Origin: Pseudomonadota bacterium
GTDB taxonomy: Bacteria > Pseudomonadota > Gammaproteobacteria > Pseudomonadales > Azotimanducaceae
Assembly: GCA_027622495.1 (NCBI GenBank)
Contig: JAQBYL010000059.1
Location: 1-13,277, forward strand
Direction: 5' to 3'
Length of the DNA: 13,277 nt
Shown here: one piece after another, positions 6,443 to 13,277 of the stretch
Layout of the letters: the number at the start of each line of letters is the position of its first letter
Position numbering within the stretch: the first letter of the stretch is position 1
Translations under genes and position numbers: made by a program
The notes under the pieces: generated by a model
Database searches by the model: none
What the model saw: only the letters and a program-made list of their open reading frames with translations
What the model was told of the DNA's origin: nothing

Positions 6443-7537
6443 CTAGAACGACGCAAGCGACTTCGGATCAAACTCTCCGCAGCCACTTCCGCCCAGGCTC
6501 AGATATTCGGTCTCATCCCAAGCGGCGTTCCGTCGGAACATGTTCACATACAACTGGCAGCGCTCACGGATGTTGATCGAAGTGTGGATCACTTGCCAGA
6601 TCGCGTTTGATTGACGCGGTGTCCACGATCTTGTCATCCATGCGAACGCCGCCCAGTAACTCATCATGCTGTCAGACAGTCGATACTGCGCCTCATCACC
6701 CGGATAAAGGTATGAAAGCCCCATGCCGCGCTCGAATTCACCAAACACAAAGGCGATTTCCAGGCCATGGGCCGCGCCGAGAGCTGTGGCAAGATCGAAG
6801 CCGAGCAGGCTGGGTTCTTCGTCCCAGTCGAAACGATAGGCGAACACATCCGGATGACCATTTGCTCTCATGAGGCGAGCAAGGCTGTCCACACCACGCT
6901 CTTTCCACGCCTGGGACTGATAGTGAACCAGGCGTTTGTAGTGGGCGGGATCTTTGAGACGCGAAAAGATGCCGAAGTAGGTGTAGGTGTATTCCGGATT
7001 GCGCGCCATGAACAGTGCAGTTTCGTCACGGTTTGTTCCCAGGATGACCGGCACTGCGTTGTAGTTGGCCTGGTCACTGAAGATCTGCTGTGCGGTCATG
7101 GCTGGAAACACTACGCCGTCACCGAAATTGTCGGGGTTAATCGTCACCACGACCACCTGCTGGCTGGTTGCCAGACGGGGGCCAACGTAACTGCCGCCGT
7201 GACCGATGGGGTTGCCGCCACCATGAATCCAGACCATGACCGGTAGATTGCTGGCATCGGCGGGTGCCCAGATGTTGAGGTACAGACAGTCTTCTACGCC
7301 GGTGATTCTGCTGTCATTGCCGGTTTCACTACCGCCGCTCAACAGGGATGGAAACTGCGGGCACATGGCACCGACCGAGGTTGCCTCGAACCGATCACTG
7401 TGGGTGGTGGGCGGTAGCGGCGCCTGCCATCTGAGCCCCGCGACCGGTGTTGGCGGTGTCTGATGATCTGCGCCCGGGCTTGAAAAAAACATCCAGCCGC
7501 CGATCAGCAGCAGACCAAGGACCAGCACGATAATCAA
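6443..7537 (-). pseudogene. Carboxylesterase type B with internal in-frame deletion, nucleophile segment missing
   Basis: A 364-residue relic of a type-B carboxylesterase, a family usually of about 500-580 residues. Preserved parts are an N-terminal membrane anchor (IVLVLGLLLIGGWMFF), PVAGLRWQAP, CLYLNIWAPA, the oxyanion-hole loop VMVWIHGGG, the strand VVVVTIN, then VPVILGTNRDE (catalytic acid) and GAAHGLEIAFVFGEF (catalytic His). Between VVVVTIN and PDNFGDGVVFP (bases about 7130-7141) the whole middle of the fold is absent, including YRLG and the GESAG nucleophile elbow, roughly 190-210 residues. The short strands normally preceding PVAGLRW also seem absent (around 7445-7459). The frame stays open, so a protein could be made, but hydrolysis by the normal triad is not possible. 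The listed start is TTG; no ATG or GTG lies further upstream before an in-frame stop. Confidence refers to the family and the deletion; pseudogene status is inferred. Confidence 0.75.
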
Positions 7538-7678
7538 AAGGTTACGCGTAGTTTTCCGCGCCCCTGAACCGGCAGATTAGCTCACCCGATACCCACACCT
7601 GGGGCGCAAACCAAGGGCAGATGCAAATGTCGATTCGCGCTATGCTCAGGGTTACTTAACTTGAACCAGGGAGCAGCT
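7538..7678. promoter_or_regulatory. Divergent intergenic region between the esterase relic and the amidohydrolase operon
   Basis: This 141-bp spacer separates two divergent genes and has no convincing coding frame. A 7-bp inverted repeat GCGCCCC/GGGGCGC (7558-7564 and 7601-7607) is separated by 36 bases and could be regulatory or a weak hairpin. GCTATGCT at 7639-7646 is a -10-like element 33 bases before the amidohydrolase GTG and resembles the one ahead of the SDR gene. No good -35 is seen. AGGGAG (7668-7673) is the Shine-Dalgarno sequence for GTG 7679. Confidence 0.4.
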
Positions 7679-9376
7679 GTGACTCAATTTGACACGATCA
7701 TCCGGGGTGGATCGCTTATTGACGGAACCGGCGCGAAAGCGGTTACCGCCGATGTGGCGATCGACGATGGAAAAATTGTTGCAGTGGGCAATCTCAAAGC
7801 ATCCGCCGAACAGGAAATCGATGCAGATGGTGCACTGGTAACACCTGGCTTTGTAGACGTGCACACCCACTACGACGGTCAGGCCACCTGGGCTAACCGG
7901 ATGTCGCCATCCAGTCATCATGGGGTGACAACGGTGGTGATGGGGAATTGCGGCGTTGGTTTTGCACCGGTTCGGCCCACCGACCACGACATGCTGGTGG
8001 AACTGATGGAGGGTGTCGAAGACATCCCTGGTGTAGCTCTGAACGAAGGCTTGAGCTGGGAATGGGAGACGTTTCCCGAGTACATGGATTTCCTGTCGCA
8101 ACGCACATTCGACATGGACATCGGTGCGCAGTTACCGCACGCCGCTTTACGGGTTTACGTGATGGGTCAGCGCGGTGCAGATCGCGAACCTGCTACAGCG
8201 GAAGATATTGCCCTCATGCGCTCGCTGACCACCCAGGCGATCAACGCAGGTGCGCTCGGCTTCACCAGTTCACGCACGCTCAATCACCGTTCGTCCCGGG
8301 GCGAACCTACACCTTCTTTGAAAGCCGAACTCGATGAGTTGCGCGGTATTGCCATGGGCATGCGGGATGCCGGACGGGGTGTGCTCGAAATGATCTCTGA
8401 CTTTGATGATCTGGAAGAGGAGTTTTCGTTTCTCACAGAGATGGTCGACACCAGTGGTCGACCGATGTCTATCTCCCTCGCCCAGGGAATCAGCCCGCAC
8501 GGCTGGCGCAAGCTGCTTGGCAAGATTCAGACTGCCAGCGAGTCAGGTCGGGTTATGCGTGGCCAGGTGGCGCCGAGACCAATCGGCATACTGCTGGGTC
8601 TAACCACCACGCTGAACCCGTTCACGACAAGGCCTGCGTACAACGAAGTTGCCCATCTGCCGCTCGAAAAACGGATTGCCGCGTTGCGTGATCCCGAGCG
8701 CAAGGCACGAATTCTGAGCGAAGGCCCGACCAAGGGGTTTCAGCGTCTGTTCGGCGCCATGGCGCAAGGTGGCAAGGTGTGGCTGATGGAAGATCCGCCC
8801 GATTACGAACCGACACTCGAAAAATCGTTAAAAGCGCAGGCGAGTGCTGCTGGTCGAGATACCTGGGACTATATTTACGATCTGATGCTCGACAACCAAG
8901 GTAAGAACATCTTTTACACACCGTTCGCCAACTACGCAGACAACAATCTGGATTGCTGTCGCGAGATGATCCTCAACGAACACACCATCATGGGTCTGGG
9001 AGACGGTGGTGCCCACGTGGGTACCATCTGCGATGCGAGTTTCATAACCAGTCTGCTCACACACTGGGGCAGGGACCGCACCCGCGGCGAACGGATTGAT
9101 CTGCCAACCCTGGTTCGACGCCAGACCCACGATACTGCACGTGCAGTGGGTCTGACCGATCGCGGCACCATAGCAGCTGGTATGAAGGCCGACGTGAATA
9201 TCATCGACTTCCAGGCGTTGAAAGTGCGGCTGCCGGAAATCGTGCATGACCTGCCTGCAGGTGGCGCACGGCTTCAGCAGAAGGCCGATGGATATCTGGC
9301 AACCCTGGTGAGCGGTCAGGTGACCTACCGCAATGGTGAGCCCACCGATGCGCTTCCCGGCCGGTTGATCCGCTGA
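7679..9376 (+). CDS. Amidohydrolase family protein, D-aminoacylase-like (COG3653 type)
   Basis: A 565-residue TIM-barrel amidohydrolase. The N-terminal beta-sandwich strand FDTIIRGGSLIDGTG leads to GFVDVHTHYDGQ with metal-binding His62 and His64, then MGNCGVG with Cys91 (the bridging-Cys position of D-aminoacylases), LGDGGAHVG with Asp442, and a C-terminal GTIAAGMKADVNIIDF. Databases usually label such proteins N-acyl-D-amino-acid deacylase. However, the two barrel histidines expected in THxR and HISH-type motifs are not evident here (VLEMISDFDD and SISLAQG occupy those places), so the true substrate is probably different. Start at GTG 7679 is chosen over TTG 7661 because AGGGAG (7668-7673) sits 5 bases before it. 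First gene of an operon: the CoA-transferase ATG follows after 2 bases. Confidence 0.88.
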   Translation: MTQFDTIIRGGSLIDGTGAKAVTADVAIDDGKIVAVGNLKASAEQEIDADGALVTPGFVDVHTHYDGQATWANRMSPSSHHGVTTVVMGNCGVGFAPVRPTDHDMLVELMEGVEDIPGVALNEGLSWEWETFPEYMDFLSQRTFDMDIGAQLPHAALRVYVMGQRGADREPATAEDIALMRSLTTQAINAGALGFTSSRTLNHRSSRGEPTPSLKAELDELRGIAMGMRDAGRGVLEMISDFDDLEEEFSFLTEMVDTSGRPMSISLAQGISPHGWRKLLGKIQTASESGRVMRGQVAPRPIGILLGLTTTLNPFTTRPAYNEVAHLPLEKRIAALRDPERKARILSEGPTKGFQRLFGAMAQGGKVWLMEDPPDYEPTLEKSLKAQASAAGRDTWDYIYDLMLDNQGKNIFYTPFANYADNNLDCCREMILNEHTIMGLGDGGAHVGTICDASFITSLLTHWGRDRTRGERIDLPTLVRRQTHDTARAVGLTDRGTIAAGMKADVNIIDFQALKVRLPEIVHDLPAGGARLQQKADGYLATLVSGQVTYRNGEPTDALPGRLIR

Positions 9377-9378
9377 CC

Positions 9379-10563
9379 ATGCAGCCGTTATCGCATATCC
9401 GTGTTCTGGATCTGACCCACGCTCGCGCAGGCCCAACCGCCGTCCGGCTGCTGTCGGACTGGGGCGCTGATGTAATCAAGATCGAAGCGCCACCCGATCC
9501 GAACACAAGCGGGCGCGGAATCCTGGGTGCACGCCGCGGACCAGATGAGCAGAATCTGCACCGCAACAAGCGCGGTCTCACGCTCAACCTCAAAGATCCG
9601 AAAGGGCATGAGTTGTTCATGCGTCTGGCCAAAGATGCTGATGTGATCGTTGAGAACTTCAAAGTCGAGGTAAAGCACAGACTGAAGGTGGATTACGAGG
9701 CAGTAAAGGCAGTTAACCCGTCGATCATCTACGCAAGCATTTCTGGTTTTGGTCAGGACGGACCCTATGGCGACCGCGCCGGGGTTGATCAGATCGTGCA
9801 GGGCATGAGTGGTCTCATGTCTATTACCGGCCGCCCTGGAGAAGGGCCCATGCGGGTGGGGATTGCCATCAGCGACACCTCTGCTGGCATGTTTCTGGGG
9901 CAGGGCATTCTGCTCGCTCTGCTGCATCGCGAACGTACTGGGGCTGGCCAATGGGTGCACACCTCCCTGCTCGAGGCGATGATGTGCAAGATCGATTTTC
10001 AGGGTGCGCGCTACACCATGAAGGGCGAGATCCCTGAGCAACAGGGAAATGACCACCCGACCTCCACACCGATGGGGACCTTCAGATCCTCAGATGGTCT
10101 GGTCAATATTGCAGCACCGAGTCAACGCCTGTGGCAGCGTTTCTGTGAGGCGCTGGATGCCCGAACACTTTTTGAACATCCGGATTACCAGCGCCCTGGC
10201 GACAGAATCAACAACAAAGTGCAGCTCAACATCGACATCAACGCAGTGACTGAGCAGTTCACCACGGCCGATCTGGTTGCGCGGGTCAATGCCAAAGGTG
10301 TGCCTTGCGGGCCGATCAACAATATCGGTGAAGCCTTTGAAGACGAACAGGTCAAACATCTGAAGATGATGCGGGCGGCTCCTCATGATGCGCTTGGCAA
10401 GGTCAATCTCATTCGCAGTCCGATCAATCTGAGTGCCTTCCCGCCGGATGATGAGTTTCGAAGTGCAGCACCCGACGCAGGGCAGAATGCTCACGAAATA
10501 CTGACCGATCTGGGGCTGTCTGAAGACGAGATTGGCAAGCTTCGTAGCGACGGAGTCATCTGA
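9379..10563 (+). CDS. CaiB/BaiF family (class III) CoA-transferase
   Basis: A 394-residue class III CoA-transferase, which moves CoA between carboxylic acids, for example from succinyl-CoA to a catabolic substrate. The N-terminus has the family start (IRVLDLTHARAGPTAVRLLSDWGADVIKIE), followed by NKRGLTLNLKDPKG, DVIVENFKV, YASISGFGQDGPY and GVDQIVQGMSGLMSITG. Asp166 in GIAISDTSAG is the position of the catalytic aspartate that forms the acyl anhydride. The C-terminal domain has PMGTFRSSDGLVNIAA and VPCGPINNIGEAFEDEQV. The gene starts 2 bases after the amidohydrolase stop, and its own stop overlaps the likely start of the symporter gene, so the three are almost certainly co-expressed. This suggests the amidohydrolase product or the transported acid is activated to a CoA thioester. 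The acid is not identifiable. Confidence 0.95.
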   Translation: MQPLSHIRVLDLTHARAGPTAVRLLSDWGADVIKIEAPPDPNTSGRGILGARRGPDEQNLHRNKRGLTLNLKDPKGHELFMRLAKDADVIVENFKVEVKHRLKVDYEAVKAVNPSIIYASISGFGQDGPYGDRAGVDQIVQGMSGLMSITGRPGEGPMRVGIAISDTSAGMFLGQGILLALLHRERTGAGQWVHTSLLEAMMCKIDFQGARYTMKGEIPEQQGNDHPTSTPMGTFRSSDGLVNIAAPSQRLWQRFCEALDARTLFEHPDYQRPGDRINNKVQLNIDINAVTEQFTTADLVARVNAKGVPCGPINNIGEAFEDEQVKHLKMMRAAPHDALGKVNLIRSPINLSAFPPDDEFRSAAPDAGQNAHEILTDLGLSEDEIGKLRSDGVI

Positions 10564-11897
10564 TCAGCGAAAAACTCAGCGTCGCGCAGCGGATCGGTTA
10601 CGGCGTAGGTGATTTTGGAGTTAATCTCTATTTCATCTCGATGATGACCTATCTGTCGTATTTTTACACAGACGTCTTCGGTCTGAGTGCTGCCGCCGCC
10701 GCCGGTGTGCTGCTGGTTGCCCGTCTGGTGGACGCTGTCACCGATCCACTGATGGGTCTGGTGATGGAACGCACCCGAAGTCGCTGGGGCAGGTTGCGCC
10801 CGCATATTCTGTTTGGCGCGATTCCGCTCGGGCTTCTCGCGGTGCTCACCTTTACCGTCCCACCGGGTGGAGAAACCTACAAACTATGGTGGGCGTATGT
10901 CACCTACGTCGGCTTTGGGCTCGCCTACACGGTGGTGACGATCCCTTATTCAGCCCTCACTGCGTCTATGACCACTTCGCACACTGAGCGCACGGTTCTG
11001 TCAACGGTTCGTATGGGGTGTGCCTTTGCCGGCGGGTATGTTATCTCTGCGGGCATGCCTGCTCTGGTTGGGATGTTTGAGACGGAAGCAGCCGGGTATC
11101 AATGGTCGCTGATCATCTACGCTTTTGTGGCAACGCTTTTGCTCTGGGCGACTGTTTACGCTACCTCGGAGCGTGTGCGCCCGCGTGTGGAAAAGAATGT
11201 TACGTTAGCCGAATTCATGAAGGTGGTGTTCATCAATCCGCCTCTGCTGGTAGTGGTGATTCTGTTTACCGGGAGCATGCTTTCTTTCACGGTTCGTCAG
11301 ACTGTTGCGGTGTACTTTTTCAAATACAACCTTGAGCGGCCCGACCTGATCGGCACCTGGTTTCAGGTCACCATGCCGATCATGTTCATCGGGTTGATTT
11401 TCACACCCAGGATCGCCGAGCGGGTTGGCAAAGCGGGTGGCATCATACTTGGTGCCCTTGTGACGATCGCATCCTGTGTGGGGATGTACCTGACCCCGTA
11501 CGATCAGATCGAGTGGATATTTTTCTGGGGCTGTGTGATGGCGCTTGGTGGAACGCCACTGGCTGTTCTGGGCTGGGCCATGCTGCCCGACACGGTTGAA
11601 TACGCTCAGTTGCGCCACGGCATACGTGCAGAAGGCGCGATCTTTGCCATGTCGAGCTTCTTTCAGAAACTGGGCAAGAGTGTTGGGGGGGCAGGTGTGC
11701 TGGCAGCGTTGGCAGGCGCTGGATACGTCGCCAACAGCGCACAGTCTGATGCATCTATCGATGCCATCCACAACATGATGACCCTGGTTCCGGCAGCCAT
11801 CATGCTGGTGATGATTCTGGCTGCCAGGTTCTACACCCTCGACAGTGCAAAACACCGCTCAATACTCGAGGAGCTTGCCCAGCGCGAGCGTGGCTAG
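10560..11897 (+). CDS. GPH-family (MelB-like) sodium/proton-coupled symporter
   Basis: A 445-residue transporter of the glycoside-pentoside-hexuronide:cation symporter family with about 12 membrane helices. The first in-frame ATG is 10641, but the 26 or so codons before it encode LSVAQRIGYGVGDFGVNLYF, the classic GPH N-terminus and helix 1. The true start is therefore upstream. No ATG, GTG or TTG is available before the in-frame TAG at 10545-10547. The best candidate is CTG 10560, overlapping the CoA-transferase TGA, with GGAG at 10552-10555; ATC 10563 is an alternative. Other family marks are LSYFYTDVFGLSAAAAAGVLL, RLVDAVTDPLMGLVMERT, and late LGWAMLPDTVEYAQLRHGIRAEGAIF. Named for sugars, the family also carries other organic solutes, and the operon context suggests an organic acid here. 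Confidence 0.9.
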   Translation: MISEKLSVAQRIGYGVGDFGVNLYFISMMTYLSYFYTDVFGLSAAAAAGVLLVARLVDAVTDPLMGLVMERTRSRWGRLRPHILFGAIPLGLLAVLTFTVPPGGETYKLWWAYVTYVGFGLAYTVVTIPYSALTASMTTSHTERTVLSTVRMGCAFAGGYVISAGMPALVGMFETEAAGYQWSLIIYAFVATLLLWATVYATSERVRPRVEKNVTLAEFMKVVFINPPLLVVVILFTGSMLSFTVRQTVAVYFFKYNLERPDLIGTWFQVTMPIMFIGLIFTPRIAERVGKAGGIILGALVTIASCVGMYLTPYDQIEWIFFWGCVMALGGTPLAVLGWAMLPDTVEYAQLRHGIRAEGAIFAMSSFFQKLGKSVGGAGVLAALAGAGYVANSAQSDASIDAIHNMMTLVPAAIMLVMILAARFYTLDSAKHRSILEELAQRERG

Positions 11898-11907
11898 CGG
11901 CTCGACC

Positions 11908-11929
11908 GTTGCAGCATTCCTGCAGCAAC
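11908..11929 (+). terminator. Hairpin after the symporter gene
   Basis: GTTGC-A-GCA / TGC-A-GCAAC: an 8-bp stem with one A-A mismatch and a TTCC loop, 10 bases after the symporter stop. No T-run follows. With the second hairpin at 11937-11954 it fills the 57-bp gap between convergent genes and may stop transcription from both sides or stabilise mRNA ends. Confidence 0.4.
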
Positions 11930-11936
11930 ACTACGG

Positions 11937-11954
11937 CAGCAGCACTGACTGCTG
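11937..11954 (-). terminator. Hairpin after the RraA-like gene
   Basis: CAGCAG/CTGCTG (11937-11942 and 11949-11954), a 6-bp stem with a 6-base loop, directly against the stop codon of the minus-strand RraA-like gene. It lacks a T-run, so it is a weak terminator candidate. Confidence 0.3.
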
Positions 11955-12662
11955 TTAATGTATGTCCGAAGCCTCACCTTGCGCTTTGCGCAACGCATCG
12001 ATATTAAAACCAGGTTTCTGTGCTGCCCCGATGATCACCGCTTCGCGCCGTGCAATCGCCTCAGCAGTGGCTTTTACTTCAGACGCAACATCGTGAGGGA
12101 TCACCACAGCACCATGCTGATCAGCATGGATCAGATCACCATCGCGCACCCGCATTCCCGCGACGCTGATCTCGCCACCAAAATTGACCACGTGAACGAA
12201 GGCGTGTGAAGGACCAACCCGATCCGCCAGCATCTGAAAGCCCGGCGCAATGTCCGGCAGGTCTCGAACACTGCCATCGGTGATCACCCCGAGGCAGCCA
12301 AACCCGCTGTGGATGTTTGAGTTCACCTCGCCCCAGAATGAACCGTAACCGCGTTCATTCCCATCGAGGTCCTGGATGACCACGATGCTCGGCTTTGGCC
12401 CTTTGTCGATATATGCGTAGTAGCTGTCAGACAGAGTCCGGGCTTCCTTCCCACGCAGATCTGAAGGGTGAGCCGAGCGGATCGAGGCGGTCCGTGCAAT
12501 GCCCACCATGGGTTTAAGCTGTGGGCGCGAGCACACCAGTGGCTGGGTGGTATAGCCATAGCCACGTCGTGCAGGCATAACAATCTCAAGCGCGTTGCAC
12601 ACGGTCGGGGTGTCGAGCGATTCCAATGCCGCGATCAGTTCACTGGTGAGTTCAAATGTCAT
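11955..12662 (-). CDS. RraA-like family protein (HMG/CHA aldolase or oxaloacetate decarboxylase type)
   Basis: A 235-residue member of the RraA-like fold, once labelled dimethylmenaquinone methyltransferase. The core FWGEVNSNIHSGFGCLGVITDGSVRD (Glu112, Arg133 and Asp134) matches the family motif in which Arg and Asp bind pyruvate and the divalent metal. DADQHG-like spacing is seen as GDLIHADQHGAVVIP near residue 180. Biochemically tested relatives split 4-hydroxy-4-methyl-2-oxoglutarate or 4-carboxy-4-hydroxy-2-oxoadipate to pyruvate and a second acid, or decarboxylate oxaloacetate. True RraA, an RNase E inhibitor, is only about 160 residues and lacks this catalytic set. The longer N-terminal segment (about 1-90) places this protein with the bigger catabolic or uncharacterised relatives. 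GAGG precedes the ATG at close spacing. The gene follows the alpha/beta hydrolase gene after 6 bases, suggesting co-transcription. Confidence 0.87.
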   Translation of the reverse strand: MTFELTSELIAALESLDTPTVCNALEIVMPARRGYGYTTQPLVCSRPQLKPMVGIARTASIRSAHPSDLRGKEARTLSDSYYAYIDKGPKPSIVVIQDLDGNERGYGSFWGEVNSNIHSGFGCLGVITDGSVRDLPDIAPGFQMLADRVGPSHAFVHVVNFGGEISVAGMRVRDGDLIHADQHGAVVIPHDVASEVKATAEAIARREAVIIGAAQKPGFNIDALRKAQGEASDIH

Positions 12663-12668
12663 GGCGCC

Positions 12669-13277
12669 TCACTTGGTATCAGTCTGGTTAGAGGTATTCA
12701 AAGTGTGGTTCAGGCGCTCACGTATCTGTGTTGCGCCATCCTCACGGATCCAGTCGAGAGCGATCGCTTTTAATGCCATCGCCACAGCGAGGGGTTCGTC
12801 GAACATCAGGTGGTGATGTGTTCCCGGGATCTTGAAAATGGGTAACAACCCGCCGGTTATTTCGGCCATATGATCAGCGAAGTATGCGCCTTCGTCATCG
12901 CTTTGTTCGGCCAGTATCACCGCGCTGCGGCAGTTCATGCTGGCGAACTTGTCGCGCTGACCAACCCCCATCTCCAGGTGATCAAACAGGGCCGGATCGA
13001 ATTTCCAGGTCCAGCCACCTTCAACCTGCTTGATGCCGTTTTCTGCCATGTGCTGCAACACCTGCGGATAAACACCCGGCTGATCCGGCAACAGCCGAAA
13101 CCGGCCGATGATGGTCTGGCGATCTTCATATACACGTAGCTTTCTGGCTGGTTGCACACCTTCGCGTTCTGCCCGCATACCCCACTCAAGATACTGATCC
13201 GGGGGCGCAACGGTGAAATCCATGAAAATCACGCCGCGCAGCTTTTCGGCGAAATAGTGGCCAGTCTCCAGGGCAAC
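12669..13277 (-). CDS. Alpha/beta hydrolase, C-terminal part (continues beyond the window)
   Basis: About 202 residues of the C-terminal part of an alpha/beta hydrolase. The frame stays open to the last base (first codon GTT at 13277-13275, reading VALETGHYFAEKLRGVIFMDF), so GTG 13232 is not the true start. The opening VALETGHYF looks like the helix just after a GHSxGG nucleophile elbow, so the serine should lie immediately outside the window. The catalytic histidine is likely in PGTHHHLMFDEP near the end, and ILAEQSDDE or nearby residues may supply the acid. The middle segment (VYPQVLQHMAENGIKQVEGGWTW) looks like a cap region. It lies 6 bases upstream of the RraA-like gene in the same operon. 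The substrate is unknown; ester or C-C bond hydrolysis is possible in a catabolic cluster. Confidence 0.8.
   Translation of the reverse strand, partial: VALETGHYFAEKLRGVIFMDFTVAPPDQYLEWGMRAEREGVQPARKLRVYEDRQTIIGRFRLLPDQPGVYPQVLQHMAENGIKQVEGGWTWKFDPALFDHLEMGVGQRDKFASMNCRSAVILAEQSDDEGAYFADHMAEITGGLLPIFKIPGTHHHLMFDEPLAVAMALKAIALDWIREDGATQIRERLNHTLNTSNQTDTK

Noticed and set aside
6440..6449. Perfect palindrome GTTCTAGAAC over the esterase stop
   Set aside because: Ten bases with no loop. Too short to be a terminator, and a palindrome of this size occurs by chance in a window of this length.
9388..10056. 222-codon minus-strand open frame inside the CoA-transferase gene
   Set aside because: Shadow of a strongly conserved CaiB-family gene; no domain-like pattern in the translation.
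11205..11855. 216-codon minus-strand open frame inside the GPH symporter gene
   Set aside because: His/Gln-rich shadow translation opposite a clear membrane transporter.
1..13277. Mobile element, CRISPR, defence, tRNA or secondary-metabolite system
   Set aside because: I looked for transposase-like frames, spaced direct repeats, tRNA-like cloverleaf sequences, and nuclease or modular synthase motifs. None is visible.

Overview
The window looks like a piece of a proteobacterial chromosome, most likely a gammaproteobacterium. The reasons are a gene-dense layout, a moderately GC-rich composition (by eye, not computed), a GntR/YtrA-ABC cassette of a type I associate with gammaproteobacteria, and a set of genes typical of organisms that degrade unusual organic acids and ring compounds. 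I see no rRNA, tRNA, insertion sequence, phage gene, CRISPR array or long repeat.

Layout, left to right. (1) Bases 1-886, plus strand: the tail of an upstream gene (possibly an MBL-fold hydrolase), then a protein made of two EthD-like domains in tandem. (2) Bases 925-3064, minus strand: a three-gene operon with 4-base start/stop overlaps, in transcription order a YtrA-type GntR repressor, an ABC ATPase and an ABC-2 type permease. An imperfect 22-bp palindrome lies just upstream and is a likely autoregulatory operator. (3) Bases 3169-5030: a divergent pair, an SsuD-like flavin-dependent monooxygenase (minus) and a short-chain dehydrogenase very like BadH, the 2-hydroxycyclohexanecarboxyl-CoA dehydrogenase (plus). 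(4) Bases 5031-6436: a non-coding stretch containing a strong intrinsic terminator 14 bases before an MFS transporter, so it lies inside the likely leader of that gene. (5) Bases 6443-7537, minus strand: a type-B carboxylesterase that has lost the segment carrying its catalytic serine, apparently by in-frame deletion. (6) Bases 7679-11897, plus strand: a tight operon of amidohydrolase, CaiB/BaiF CoA-transferase and GPH-family symporter. The symporter seems to start at a non-AUG codon overlapping the CoA-transferase stop. (7) Bases 11955-13277, minus strand: an RraA-like aldolase/decarboxylase-type protein preceded by a partial alpha/beta hydrolase.

Taken together, apart from the ABC cassette, the genes read as an uncharacterised catabolic neighbourhood: two secondary transporters for uptake or efflux, an FMNH2-type oxygenase, an amidohydrolase, an esterase relic and an alpha/beta hydrolase to open or unmask a substrate, a CoA-transferase to activate a carboxylate, a BadH-like dehydrogenase to oxidise a hydroxyacyl-CoA, and an RraA-like lyase for a keto-acid end product. 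The substrate cannot be read from the sequence. The most checkable oddities are the esterase with no nucleophile, the hidden N-terminus of the symporter, the terminator in the MFS leader, and the loss of two canonical metal-ligand histidines in the amidohydrolase.
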